A stretch of DNA of 18,716 nt, from assembly GCA_964487195.1 (NCBI GenBank), contig CAZAPV010000018.1:1-18716 (forward strand). The letters run 5' to 3'. The DNA is from CAZAPV01 sp964487195. GTDB lineage: Bacteria; Patescibacteriota; Patescibacteriia; SG8-24. Position 1 is the first letter of the stretch, and each line of letters opens with the position of its first letter. Shown here one piece after another: positions 8,847 through 16,899 of the stretch. Made by a program: the position numbers and the translations under genes. The notes beneath the pieces were generated by a model. That model was not told the DNA's origin. It ran no database searches and worked only from the letters and a program-made list of their open reading frames with translations.

Positions 8847-10805
8847 ATGCCGCCGCTGTCGCGCCACAACCGAAACGGATCCGAGGACATGTTCCCGTTC
8901 TTCGACGGCGGCGCCGATTTCGGACGGATCGATCCGAGCCGGAGCGATGCGGTGATAGAAAACGCCACGGACGACGGATCGGAAACGGAGGAGACGCCGC
9001 ATTACGTCGGGCGGGCGGTCGGCGAACGAGCGCTCCGCGGATTTTTCGCGGCGCTCGCCCTCCTGCTCATCATCGTGCTCACCCGCGCGGCGATCGTGCA
9101 GATCGCGAAAAATGACTACTACGTGCGCCTCGCGGAGGACAACCGGAGCAGGATCGCCTGGCTGCCGGCGAAGCGCGGCATCATGTATGACCGCAACGGA
9201 ACCCCGCTCGTCAGCAACGTGCCGAACTTTTCGGTGACGGTGACGCCGGCCGATCTGCCGGCCGATCCCGGCGCGCGCCAGGACGCGCTGATACGCCTCG
9301 CGGACGTTCTCGGGGTGCAGCCGATCGACATCGAACGGCAGCTGGACGCGTTCAAAAAATATCCGACTACGCCGGTCACGGTCGCGGACGACGTGGATCA
9401 TACGCAGGCGATCCTCGCGGAAATACTTTCATCGCGCGTCCCGGCGATCGCGCTCGCCGTCGGCACCCGCCGCGATTATCTCGCGAGCGCGGCGACGCCG
9501 TCGCTGTCGCACGTCCTCGGTTTCGAGGGGCGAGTAACGCAGGATGACCTCGATCACGGCGCCGACGCGGCGATCCCGAACGATCTCGTCGGGAGAACCG
9601 GCCTCGAAAAATTTTATGACGACGCGCTCCGCGGCGTGTACGGCAAACGGCGCATCGAAGTCGACGCCGCCGGCCACGCGAAGAACGTCATCGCCGAAGA
9701 CGACGGCGTCCCGGGCCGCAACCTGACGCTCTCGATCGATCTCGATCTGCAAAAATTCGCGGAAAACGCCTTCCGAAGCGAACTGCGCGCGATCGGCAAG
9801 ACGCGCGGGGCGGTGATCGTGATGAATCCGAAAACCGGGGAAATCCTCGCGCTTGTGAGTGAACCAAGCTTCGATGACAACCTGTTCGCGCAAGGGATCT
9901 CCGCCGCAGACTATCAAAAACTGGCGAACAATAACGACCGGCCGCTGTTCGACCGCGCGGTCTCCGGATTGTTGCCGGCCGGCTCGACCTTCAAACTGGT
10001 CGTCAGTTCCGCGGCGCTCGCGGAACACGTCGTCACCGCGACGACCACCGTGCTCTCCACCGGCGGGATCCACGTGGACAAATGGTTTTTTCCGGATTGG
10101 AAAGCCGGCGGCCACGGCATCACGAACGTCACCAAGGCGCTCGCGGAATCGGTGAACACGTTCTTCTATTACGTCGGCGGCGGCTACCAGAATTTCCAGG
10201 GGCTCGGCGTGGATCGCATCGTTGCATACGCGAAAAAATTCGGCCTCGGCAGCACGCTCGGCATCGATCTTCCGAACGAAGCGGCGGGATTTTTGCCGAC
10301 CAAGGCGTGGAAAGAGACGACGAAGGGGGAGCAGTGGTACATCGGCGACACGTACCACCTCGCGATCGGCCAGGGCGACCTGCTCGTGACGCCGCTCCAG
10401 ATCGCGAACGTCACCGCGGCGGTGGCGAACGGCGGGACGCTGATGCGGCCGCGCCTCGTGATCGCGGAGACCACTGCCGGCGGCGCGACGATCGAGCACA
10501 AGCCGGAGGTGATCAATCCGCAGGTGGTAGACAAGGGCGTGATCGACATCGTGCGCAAAGGGATGCGGCAGGCGGTGACCTCGGGAAGCGCCCGTTCGCT
10601 CGGCGATCTCCCGGTCGCCGTCGCGGCGAAAACCGGCACCGCGCAATGGAACTCCGCCAAAGCGACCCACGCATGGTTCACCTCATTCGCGCCGTACGAC
10701 GATCCGCAGCTCGTCGTCACCGTGCTGATCGAAGAGGGCGGCGAAGGGTCCTCGGTCTCGGCGCCGGTCGCCAAAGCGATCTACGCGCATTATTTCAGCC
10801 GCTGA
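8847..10805 (+). CDS. mrdA: Penicillin-binding protein 2, elongation transpeptidase
   Basis: A 652-aa class B PBP that crosslinks peptidoglycan during elongation. An acidic cytoplasmic tail (1-60) precedes one TM helix (about 63-85). The pedestal domain follows with RGIMYDRNGTPLVSNVP (110-126) and YGKRRIEVDAAG (265-276). The catalytic set is complete: S380-T-F-K383 in LLPAGSTFKL, S435-V-N437, and K595-T-G597-T. LAIGQGDLLVTPLQIA (505-520) is also typical. The start ATG 8847 is two bases after mreD; ATG 8889 would give a shorter tail. An upstream extension in the same frame runs into the mreD gene and is not real. No rodA follows, although RodA is its usual glycosyltransferase partner. FtsI is the other possible call, but the mre context favours PBP2. 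Confidence 0.95.
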   Translation: MPPLSRHNRNGSEDMFPFFDGGADFGRIDPSRSDAVIENATDDGSETEETPHYVGRAVGERALRGFFAALALLLIIVLTRAAIVQIAKNDYYVRLAEDNRSRIAWLPAKRGIMYDRNGTPLVSNVPNFSVTVTPADLPADPGARQDALIRLADVLGVQPIDIERQLDAFKKYPTTPVTVADDVDHTQAILAEILSSRVPAIALAVGTRRDYLASAATPSLSHVLGFEGRVTQDDLDHGADAAIPNDLVGRTGLEKFYDDALRGVYGKRRIEVDAAGHAKNVIAEDDGVPGRNLTLSIDLDLQKFAENAFRSELRAIGKTRGAVIVMNPKTGEILALVSEPSFDDNLFAQGISAADYQKLANNNDRPLFDRAVSGLLPAGSTFKLVVSSAALAEHVVTATTTVLSTGGIHVDKWFFPDWKAGGHGITNVTKALAESVNTFFYYVGGGYQNFQGLGVDRIVAYAKKFGLGSTLGIDLPNEAAGFLPTKAWKETTKGEQWYIGDTYHLAIGQGDLLVTPLQIANVTAAVANGGTLMRPRLVIAETTAGGATIEHKPEVINPQVVDKGVIDIVRKGMRQAVTSGSARSLGDLPVAVAAKTGTAQWNSAKATHAWFTSFAPYDDPQLVVTVLIEEGGEGSSVSAPVAKAIYAHYFSR

Positions 10806-10809
10806 CCGT

Positions 10810-10838
10810 TTGACACCGCCGCTCGGCGTTCGTATGCT
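10810..10838 (+). promoter_or_regulatory. Strong promoter of greA-lysS, near leaderless
   Basis: A perfect TTGACA (10810-10815), a 17-bp spacer and TATGCT (10833-10838; four of six). The predicted start, 10844-10846, leaves only one to three bases before the greA ATG at 10847. The bases AAGGA (10841-10845) would sit only one base before the ATG, too close for an SD. Confidence 0.75.
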
Positions 10839-10846
10839 CTAAGGAT

Positions 10847-11305
10847 ATGGACGCGCAGATCTACATTTCCAAGGAGGGCCTGGAGAAAGCGAAACAGGAA
10901 CTCGAGTATCTCAAAAAAACGAAACGCCGCGAGGTCGCCGACCGCATCGAAAAAGCGAAAGACCTCGGGGATCTTCGCGAAAACGCGGAATACCACGACG
11001 CCAAAGAAGAGTCGGGATTCGTCGAAGGCCGCATCATCGAACTGGAAGACTTGGTCAACCGGGCGACGGTGATCGCGGCGGGATCATCCGACGCCGTGAC
11101 GGTCGGCGCAAACGTGAAGGTCCGCTACGACGGGAAGGAAAAAACGTTTACGATCGTCGGTTCCGCGGAAGCGGATCCGGTCAAAGGATATATCTCCAAC
11201 GAATCGCCGCTCGGCCGCGCGCTCCTCGGCAAGAAAGTGGGGGAGCACGCCGAAGTGAACGTGCCGGCAGGGAAAATCCGCTACGTCATCGCATCGATCA
11301 ACTGA
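10847..11305 (+). CDS. greA: Transcription elongation factor GreA
   Basis: A 152-aa protein, close to the usual 155-160. GreA enters the secondary channel of RNA polymerase and stimulates cleavage of backtracked RNA. The N-terminal coiled coil holds EGLEKAKQELEYLKKTKR and DRIEKAKDLGDLRENAEYHD. The acidic tip residues D42 and E45 correspond to the catalytic tip of known GreA. The C-terminal FKBP-like domain holds FTIVGSAEADPVKGYISNES (about 105-124), then SPLGRALLGKKVGE. It begins a two-gene unit with lysS, whose start is one base after this stop. The likely near-leaderless transcript start is described with the promoter entry. Confidence 0.97.
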   Translation: MDAQIYISKEGLEKAKQELEYLKKTKRREVADRIEKAKDLGDLRENAEYHDAKEESGFVEGRIIELEDLVNRATVIAAGSSDAVTVGANVKVRYDGKEKTFTIVGSAEADPVKGYISNESPLGRALLGKKVGEHAEVNVPAGKIRYVIASIN

Positions 11306-11306
11306 T

Positions 11307-12791
11307 ATGCCGGAACACTCATCCGTCGAAGAGGCGGCGGTCCGCCTGGAAAAATTGCGCGCGATCAGTGCGGCCGGGGTCGACCCATATCCATCCGCGT
11401 CGTCGCGCACCCACCGCATCGCCGACCTGCTCGGAAATTTCGACGCGCTCGAACGGAAAAAAGAGAATGTGACGGTGGTCGGCAGAATCAAGGCGATCCG
11501 CGGCCACGGCGGCGCGTGCTTCGCCGATCTCGAAGACGGCACGGAAAAAATCCAGCTGCACATGAAGCGCGACGTCGCCGGCGCTTCCGCGTATGATTTT
11601 TTCGAGCAGGTGGCGGACAGGGGAGACTTCATCCAGGCGAACGGCGCGCCGTTCGTCACGAAGCGCGGCGAGAAAAGCATCGAGGTGTCGGCGTGGGCGA
11701 TGCTCGCGAAGTCGCTCAAACCGCTCCCGGACAAATGGCACGGCCTCGCCGACGTGGAGATCCGCTACCGCAAGCGCGAACTCGATCTCGTCGCCAACCA
11801 CGAGGTTCGTGCGATTTTCAAAAAGCGCAGTCTGATCGTGCAGACGATCCGCGAATTCTTTACGAAGGAAGGATTCATGGAAGTGGAGACGCCGATCCTG
11901 CAGCCGATCCCGGGCGGTGCCACGGCCAGGCCGTTCGCCACGCACCACAACGCACTCGACATCGACCTCTACCTGCGCGTCGCGCCGGAACTGTACCTCA
12001 AACGGCTGATCGCCGGCGGCTACGAACGGGTGTTCGAAATCGCGCGCTGTTTCAGGAATGAAGGGATCGACCACAGCCACAATCCCGAGTTCACGCAGAT
12101 CGAGTTCTACCAGGCGTACGCCGACTACGACGATCTGATGGCGCTCACCGAACGGCTGCTCCCGCACGTCGCGGAAAAAACGAACGGCTCGGCATCGGTC
12201 GAGTACGACGGCAAAAAGATCGATTTCACTGCGCCGTATCCGCGCATCACGTTCCGCGACGCGCTGATCGAATACGGGGATATCGACATCGAAAAATATC
12301 CTGACCGTGCGAAGCTCGCCAAAGCCGCCGAAAAAGCGGGGATCAAAGTGGAAAAAAGCGACGACCGCGGCGCGATCATGGACAACCTGTTCAAAAAATT
12401 GGTCCGTCCGAAAATCGTCGATCCGACGTTCATCATCAATCATCCGGTCGAGCTGTCGCCGCTCGCCAAGAAACTGCGGAAGGATCCCCGCTACGTCGAA
12501 CGGTTCCAGGTGCTCTTGGGCGGCGGCGTCGAACTGTGCAACGCGTTCTCCGAACTGAACGATCCGATCGACCAGCGCGAACGGTTCGCGGAGCAGGAAA
12601 AACTGCGCGAGAAAGGAGACATCGAAGCGCAGCGGTTCGACAAGGATTTCGTCGAAGCGCTCGAGATCGGGATGCCGCCGACCGCCGGCTTCGGCATGGG
12701 GATCGACCGTCTCGCCGCCGTGCTCACCGGCTCCCACAATCTCAAAGAAGTGATCCTGTTCCCGACCCTCCGGCCGGAAGAAGAAGACTGA
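11307..12791 (+). CDS. lysS: Lysyl-tRNA synthetase, class II
   Basis: A 494-aa class II synthetase that charges tRNA-Lys. The N-terminal OB-fold anticodon-binding domain contains VVGRIKAIRGHGGACFADLE (about 57-76) and LHMKRDVAG. Between this and the catalytic core lies WHGLADVEIRYRKRELDLV. Motif 1 is around FFTKEGFMEVETPILQ, with GGATARPF just after it. Motif 2 is FRNEGIDHSHNPEFTQIEFY (near 249), and motif 3 is GFGMGIDRL (near 461). All are intact. The greA-lysS pairing is widespread in bacteria. The start ATG is one base after greA with no SD, suggesting coupling. A GC palindrome with a short T run follows. Confidence 0.98.
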   Translation: MPEHSSVEEAAVRLEKLRAISAAGVDPYPSASSRTHRIADLLGNFDALERKKENVTVVGRIKAIRGHGGACFADLEDGTEKIQLHMKRDVAGASAYDFFEQVADRGDFIQANGAPFVTKRGEKSIEVSAWAMLAKSLKPLPDKWHGLADVEIRYRKRELDLVANHEVRAIFKKRSLIVQTIREFFTKEGFMEVETPILQPIPGGATARPFATHHNALDIDLYLRVAPELYLKRLIAGGYERVFEIARCFRNEGIDHSHNPEFTQIEFYQAYADYDDLMALTERLLPHVAEKTNGSASVEYDGKKIDFTAPYPRITFRDALIEYGDIDIEKYPDRAKLAKAAEKAGIKVEKSDDRGAIMDNLFKKLVRPKIVDPTFIINHPVELSPLAKKLRKDPRYVERFQVLLGGGVELCNAFSELNDPIDQRERFAEQEKLREKGDIEAQRFDKDFVEALEIGMPPTAGFGMGIDRLAAVLTGSHNLKEVILFPTLRPEEED

Positions 12792-12796
12792 ACCAC

Positions 12797-12817
12797 GCCC
12801 GGCGCGCGCCGGGCTTT
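12797..12817 (+). terminator. Weak GC-rich hairpin after lysS
   Basis: The 18-base palindrome at 12797-12814 gives a 7-bp stem GCCCGGC / GCCGGGC with a GCGC loop, followed by only TTT. It starts 5 bp after the stop. The short T run suggests partial readthrough into the next gene. Confidence 0.5.
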
Positions 12818-12824
12818 CCTGTGC

Positions 12825-13349
12825 ATGACAACAAAACCAACGGTGCTTTATCACGGAAGCGCGAAACGCACCGACGGACCGCTTCTGCCGATATTCCGCC
12901 ACGGATCAGAGGATCACGTGCATTCCCAACCGGCGGTGTTCGCGACCGAACGCATCGACATCGCCAGCCTATTCATGATTCCGCCCGATGCGCTCTCGAG
13001 CATCGGCTTTGAACAGGACATCGCCTACATCTGCATATGGGGAACGGCGGAAGAATTCGCCGAGCGCGATCCGGGCGGCTACGTCTACGTCCTACCCGGC
13101 GCGGCGTTCGAAAAAATCGGCAAAGGATACGAGTGGCAGAGTTTCGAGGCGGTGACACCGTCAGCCGTGCGGCATTTCCCCTCGACGATCGGCGGCATGA
13201 TTGAAACCGGCGCGCAGGTATACTTCGTGAATGACGACCCGACGTTCGATGCGATCGTCCGCGACAAGGAACACCGCGCGCCGATCCTCGCCGGACTGAT
13301 ATCGGAAAACAAGCGGCGGGGTATGAATGAGCGCATTTTCACGCCTTGA
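12825..13349 (+). CDS. Hypothetical protein with a possible ADP-ribosyltransferase-like N-terminus
   Basis: A 174-aa soluble protein between lysS and serS. It opens with VLYHGSAKRTDGPLLP (7-22) and then VFATERIDIASLFM (38-51). A YHGS start followed by a VFAT strand and an Ala-rich helix is a layout I associate with ADP-ribosyltransferase-fold proteins of the His-Tyr-Glu class, where the first His contacts NAD. Later blocks are GGYVYVLPGAAFEK (84-97), GYEWQSFEAVTP (101-112) and GGMIETGAQVYFVN (123-136). The second and third ART catalytic positions are not evident, so activity is uncertain. No SD precedes ATG 12825. A strong terminator follows the gene. The function is unrecognised; the ART relation is a weak inference. 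Confidence 0.7.
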   Translation: MTTKPTVLYHGSAKRTDGPLLPIFRHGSEDHVHSQPAVFATERIDIASLFMIPPDALSSIGFEQDIAYICIWGTAEEFAERDPGGYVYVLPGAAFEKIGKGYEWQSFEAVTPSAVRHFPSTIGGMIETGAQVYFVNDDPTFDAIVRDKEHRAPILAGLISENKRRGMNERIFTP

Positions 13350-13395
13350 AACGGTTGCGGGTTTACCTTAAAGCTGGCATCATAAAAACGGTTGC
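13349..13395 (+). repeat. 10-bp direct repeat in the serS leader
   Basis: AAACGGTTGC occurs at 13349-13358 and again, exactly, at 13386-13395. The second copy is most of the left arm of the terminator, so the first copy could compete for the right arm. Confidence 0.6.
13356..13383 (+). promoter_or_regulatory. Candidate serS promoter upstream of the terminator
   Basis: TTGCGG (13356-13361), a 16-bp spacer and CATCAT (13378-13383, four of six) preceded by TGG. The start would fall near 13390, inside the left arm of the hairpin at 13384-13408. The -35 is weak, so the call is tentative. Confidence 0.3.
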
Positions 13396-13409
13396 AACAA
13401 CCGTTTTTT
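13384..13409 (+). terminator. Strong terminator directly before serS
   Basis: The arms AAAAACGGTTG (13384-13394) and CAACCGTTTTT (13398-13408) are perfect complements, 11 bp with a 3-nt loop, and the T run is six long (13404-13409). It lies 35 bp after the previous stop and only 5 bp before serS ATG 13415. It terminates the upstream gene and may double as an attenuator for serS. Confidence 0.9.
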
Positions 13410-13414
13410 CGCTT

Positions 13415-14695
13415 ATGTTGGACATCAAAGAGGTCAGGGAACATCCGGATAAGGTGAAAGCCGCGGCGAAAAATAAGAAGGTCGACGTTGACGTCGACGC
13501 GATTCTGCGTTTGGACGGTGCGAAACGGAGCGCGCAGCTCGCGATCGAGGAGCTGAACCGCGAACGGAACGAGGCCGCGAAAACGAAAGACGTGGAGCGG
13601 GGGAGGGCGGCGAAGCAGAAACTCGGCGACGCCGAAACCGAAGCGGCGGCGGTCGACGCCGCGCTCGCGCCGATGCTGCTGAAGCTCCCCAACGTCCCGA
13701 CCGACGACACGCCGATCGGCCCGGACGAGAGCGGCAACGTCGTGCTGCGCAAAGCGGGGAAGCTCCCGAAATTCGCATTCCAACCGAAGGATCACGTCGA
13801 ACTCGGCAAAACGCTCGGACTCATCGATAACGAACTCGCATCCAAAGTGTCCGGTGCGCGGTTTACGTATCTGAAAGGTGATCTCGCGCGGATGCAGCAG
13901 GCGCTGATCCAGCACGTCTTCAGCGTGCTCACCGACAAAAAGAAACTCGCCGCGATCATCAAAAAAGCGAAACTCAAAGTCCTGCCGACGCCGTTCGTGC
14001 CGGTGGTGCCGCCGCTGTTCATCAAACCGGACGTCTTCCAGAAAATGGCGCGACTCGAACCGAAAGAAGAGCGCTACCACATCCCCGGCGATGACCTCTA
14101 CCTGATCGGCAGCGCCGAACACACGCTCGGGCCGCTGCACATGGACCAGACGCTCAAGGAGGCCGACCTGCCGCTCCGCTATTTCGCCTCGACCCCGGCG
14201 TTCCGTCGCGAGGCAGGTTCGTATGGCAAAGACACCAAAGGGATCTTCCGTCTCCACCAGTTCGACAAAATCGAAATGGAATCGTTCTGCCTGCCGGAGA
14301 CGTCGCGGGACGAACAGGATTTCTTCGTCGCGATCCAGGAGCACCTGCTGCAGTCGCTCGGCGTCCCGTATCAGGTGGTGCAGATCTGCACCGGCGACAT
14401 GGGCGGCCCGGACGCGCGGCAGATCGATCTCGAATCATGGATGCCGGGACAGAACCGCTACCGCGAAACGCACACCGCGGATCTGATGACCGACTACCAG
14501 GCGCGGCGGCTCGGCACCCGCGTGCGCAGGAACGCGGGCGGCAACGAGTACGTCCACATGAACGACGCGACCGCGATCGCGCTCGGCCGCACGATGATCG
14601 CCATCCTCGAAAACAACCAGCGGGAAGACGGCACAGTGAGGGTGCCTGCCGCGCTCGTCCCATTGATGGGAGGAAAAAAGATCATCGGCGGATGA
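13415..14695 (+). CDS. serS: Seryl-tRNA synthetase
   Basis: A 426-aa class II synthetase that charges tRNA-Ser. It starts at ATG 13415 with MLDIKEVREHPDKVKAAAKN, the conserved SerRS start. The same frame is open to TTG 13346, but that would translate through the terminator and lacks family similarity. The N-terminal antiparallel coiled coil (about 25-95) binds the long tRNA arm. Motif 1 precedes YLIGSAEHTLGPLHMD. Motif 2 is FRREAGSYGKDTKGIFRLHQ from residue 263, and motif 3 is GRTMIAILENNQREDGTVRV near 389-408. MGGPDARQIDLESWMPGQ is present. Its TGA overlaps the alr ATG. No SD precedes it. It heads serS-alr-ddl-ftsQ. Confidence 0.97.
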   Translation: MLDIKEVREHPDKVKAAAKNKKVDVDVDAILRLDGAKRSAQLAIEELNRERNEAAKTKDVERGRAAKQKLGDAETEAAAVDAALAPMLLKLPNVPTDDTPIGPDESGNVVLRKAGKLPKFAFQPKDHVELGKTLGLIDNELASKVSGARFTYLKGDLARMQQALIQHVFSVLTDKKKLAAIIKKAKLKVLPTPFVPVVPPLFIKPDVFQKMARLEPKEERYHIPGDDLYLIGSAEHTLGPLHMDQTLKEADLPLRYFASTPAFRREAGSYGKDTKGIFRLHQFDKIEMESFCLPETSRDEQDFFVAIQEHLLQSLGVPYQVVQICTGDMGGPDARQIDLESWMPGQNRYRETHTADLMTDYQARRLGTRVRRNAGGNEYVHMNDATAIALGRTMIAILENNQREDGTVRVPAALVPLMGGKKIIGG

Positions 14696-15843
14696 CTATG
14701 CGGCCGGCGGGCGCGAAAACATGGGTCGAAGTGTCGCGCGGCGCGCTGCGCGCGAACGCGGCGACGCTTAAACGGACGATCGGACGCGGCGTGAAGCTGA
14801 TGGCGGTGGTCAAATCCAACGCCTACGGCCACGGCCTCGAGGAGGCCGTACGCGGCTTGGGGAGCGCCCCGGTCGACTGGTTCGGCGTTGATTCTCTCGC
14901 CGAAGCGGAACGGGTCCGCAGTATGGATCCGAAAAAACCGGTGCTCATTCTCGGCTATACGCCGCTTTCCGAACTCGCTCGCGCCGTCGCCAAAGGATTT
15001 TCGCTCACGGTGTACAACCGCGAAACGGTCGAACGGCTGGGGAAGATCGCGACCGCGAGGCGCGGCGCGAACATCCATCTCAAAATCGAAACCGGCACGT
15101 CGCGCCAGGGGATCCTTCCGGAGCATCTGGCGAGTTTCGCGAAACTGCTCAAAAAATATCCGCACGTGCGCGTCGAAGGGGTCTCCACGCACTACGCGAA
15201 CATCGAGGACACGAAAGACGCTTCATACGCCATGACGCAGATCGAACGGTTCGCGGCCGGACTCGCGACGCTCGAAACCGCAGGGGTCGCGCCCGCGCTC
15301 ACGCACACGGCGTGCAGCGCCGCAGTGCTGCTGTATCCGCAGACGCATTTTTCCATGGTGCGCGCGGGCATCGCGCTGTACGGCCTGTGGCCGTCCGAGG
15401 AAACGCGCGAATCCGTTTTGAAATCAGAGAAAAAAATCGACCTCGTCCCGGCGCTTTCTTGGAAAACGATCGTCGCCCAAGTGAAGGAGCTGCCGAAAGG
15501 CGCGCCGGTGAGCTACGGGCTCACCGAGCGGCTGCAACGCGACTCGAAAACCGCGGTGCTCCCCGTCGGCTACTGGGACGGCTTCGACCGCGAACTGTCG
15601 TCCAAAGGGCACGTGCTGATCCGCGGCAAGCGCGCCAAGGTGCTCGGCCGCGTCTGCATGAACATGTGCGTCGTCGACGTCACCGACATCCCGGACGCGC
15701 GCGTCGAAGACGAGGTCGTGCTGATCGGCCGGCAGGGGAGGGAAGCGATCGCCGCCGAGGAGATCGCGAGCGTAGTCGGCACGATCAATTACGAAATCGT
15801 CACGCGCATCAATCCACTCGCGCCGCGCGTGCTGATCGCATGA
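14692..15843 (+). CDS. alr: Alanine racemase
   Basis: A 383-aa PLP enzyme that interconverts L- and D-alanine, supplying D-Ala for peptidoglycan. The PLP-binding lysine is K41 in MAVVKSNAYGHGL (37-49). The second catalytic residue is Y275 in VSYGLTERL (273-281). Other family blocks are GTSRQGI (135-141), VEGVSTHYAN (161-170), MVRAGIALYG (222-231), VGYWDGFDR, GRVCMNMCVVDVTD (319-332) and NYEIVTRINPLAPR (366-379). ATG 14692 overlaps the serS stop as ATGA; ATG 14698 is a possible alternative. The open frame upstream of 14692 lies inside serS and is not coding. It is cytoplasmic and is paired with ddl, the next enzyme in the same pathway, four bases downstream. Confidence 0.97.
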   Translation: MTMRPAGAKTWVEVSRGALRANAATLKRTIGRGVKLMAVVKSNAYGHGLEEAVRGLGSAPVDWFGVDSLAEAERVRSMDPKKPVLILGYTPLSELARAVAKGFSLTVYNRETVERLGKIATARRGANIHLKIETGTSRQGILPEHLASFAKLLKKYPHVRVEGVSTHYANIEDTKDASYAMTQIERFAAGLATLETAGVAPALTHTACSAAVLLYPQTHFSMVRAGIALYGLWPSEETRESVLKSEKKIDLVPALSWKTIVAQVKELPKGAPVSYGLTERLQRDSKTAVLPVGYWDGFDRELSSKGHVLIRGKRAKVLGRVCMNMCVVDVTDIPDARVEDEVVLIGRQGREAIAAEEIASVVGTINYEIVTRINPLAPRVLIA

Positions 15844-15847
15844 TCCT

Positions 15848-16897
15848 ATGGCGAAAAAGATCCGCATCGCGGTGCTGTACGGCGGGGTGTCCGGCGAACA
15901 TGAAATTTCGGTGATCTCCGCGAAATCGGTGATCGCCGCGCTCTCGCCGAAAAAATACGACGTCATTCCGATCCGCATCAGCAAGAAAGGGGAGTGGACG
16001 GTCGAACGGTTGCGCCAAAAAGTGACGCTGAAACCGGGGAATCCCGGAGCGTTCCTCGCCGCGGGCAAACCGCTCGGCGTCGACGTCGTCTTCCCGCTCG
16101 TCCACGGCACCTACGGCGAGGACGGCACGCTCCAGGGACTTTTGGAACTGGTCGGCATCCCGTACGTCGGTAGCGGCGTGCTCGGTTCCGCGGTCGGGAT
16201 GGACAAAATCATGCAAAAAAAGGTGCTGGCACGCGAAGGATTCCCGGTTCCGCGATTTCTCTCTTGCACGTCAACTGAATGGGATCGCGATGCATCATCC
16301 ATCATCGCTGTCATCGAAAAGCGGCTCGGCTATCCCTGTTTCGTAAAGCCGGCGAATCTCGGATCGTCGGTGGGGATCACCAAAGCGCACCACCGGAATG
16401 AGCTCCGCCGGGCGATCGTGCTCGCGGCCTCGTATGATCGCAGGATCATCGTTGAAAAAGCGGTGGTGAACGCGCGCGAAATCGAATGCGCGGTGCTCGG
16501 GAACGACGCTCTCGAAACATCGGTGCTCGGCGAAATCGTCTCTTCGAACGAGTTTTACGATTACGCCGCGAAGTATCTGGATGGAAAATCGAAGGCGATC
16601 GTCCCGGCGGCGCTACCAAAAACGACAGCGGAAAAAATACGCGCGATGGCGGCGCGGGCGTTCGTCGCGCTCGACGCATGCGGTTTCGCACGCGTCGATT
16701 TCCTCGTCGATCGAAAAACGAACGATATTTTTCTGAATGAAATCAACACGATTCCGGGATTCACGTCGATCAGCATGTTTCCGAAACTCTGGGAAGCGTC
16801 CGGAATGCCGTATCCGAAACTGCTCGATGCGCTCGTCTCGCTCGCCCGAGACCGCGCCGCCGCGGGCAAACGGCTCCGCCGGTCGTACACGCCGTAG
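15848..16897 (+). CDS. ddl: D-alanine--D-alanine ligase
   Basis: A 349-aa ATP-grasp ligase that joins two D-alanines for the peptidoglycan precursor. Visible features: YGGVSGEHEIS (11-21, with E18 for substrate 1), VVFPLVHGTYGEDGTLQGLL (80-99), VGSGVLGSAVGMDKI, CFVKPANLGSSVGITK (164-179), the omega-loop NEFYDYAAKY (234-243), FARVDFLVD (280-288) and FLNEINTIPGFTSISMFPKL (295-314). The Tyr of the omega-loop and the intact lid are those of D-Ala-D-Ala enzymes, with no sign of the D-Lac (vancomycin-resistance type) change, though this is judged from motifs alone. It starts four bases after alr and ends two bases before ftsQ. Confidence 0.97.
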   Translation: MAKKIRIAVLYGGVSGEHEISVISAKSVIAALSPKKYDVIPIRISKKGEWTVERLRQKVTLKPGNPGAFLAAGKPLGVDVVFPLVHGTYGEDGTLQGLLELVGIPYVGSGVLGSAVGMDKIMQKKVLAREGFPVPRFLSCTSTEWDRDASSIIAVIEKRLGYPCFVKPANLGSSVGITKAHHRNELRRAIVLAASYDRRIIVEKAVVNAREIECAVLGNDALETSVLGEIVSSNEFYDYAAKYLDGKSKAIVPAALPKTTAEKIRAMAARAFVALDACGFARVDFLVDRKTNDIFLNEINTIPGFTSISMFPKLWEASGMPYPKLLDALVSLARDRAAAGKRLRRSYTP

Positions 16898-16899
16898 CT

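Noticed and set aside
11319..12902. Long minus-strand open frame (527 codons) opposite lysS
   Set aside because: It mirrors a fully conserved LysRS gene and has no motif, RBS or promoter.
12825..13349. Toxin-antitoxin pair
   Set aside because: No small partner gene is adjacent to the ART-like ORF; its neighbours are lysS and serS.
13346..13414. TTG start giving SerRS 23 extra N-terminal residues
   Set aside because: The extension would translate the terminator hairpin, and the SerRS family starts with MLDIK, which begins at 13415.
13350..13415. T-box riboswitch before serS
   Set aside because: No AGGGTGGnACCGCG-like T-box sequence or stem I is visible, and the leader of about 65 nt is far too short.
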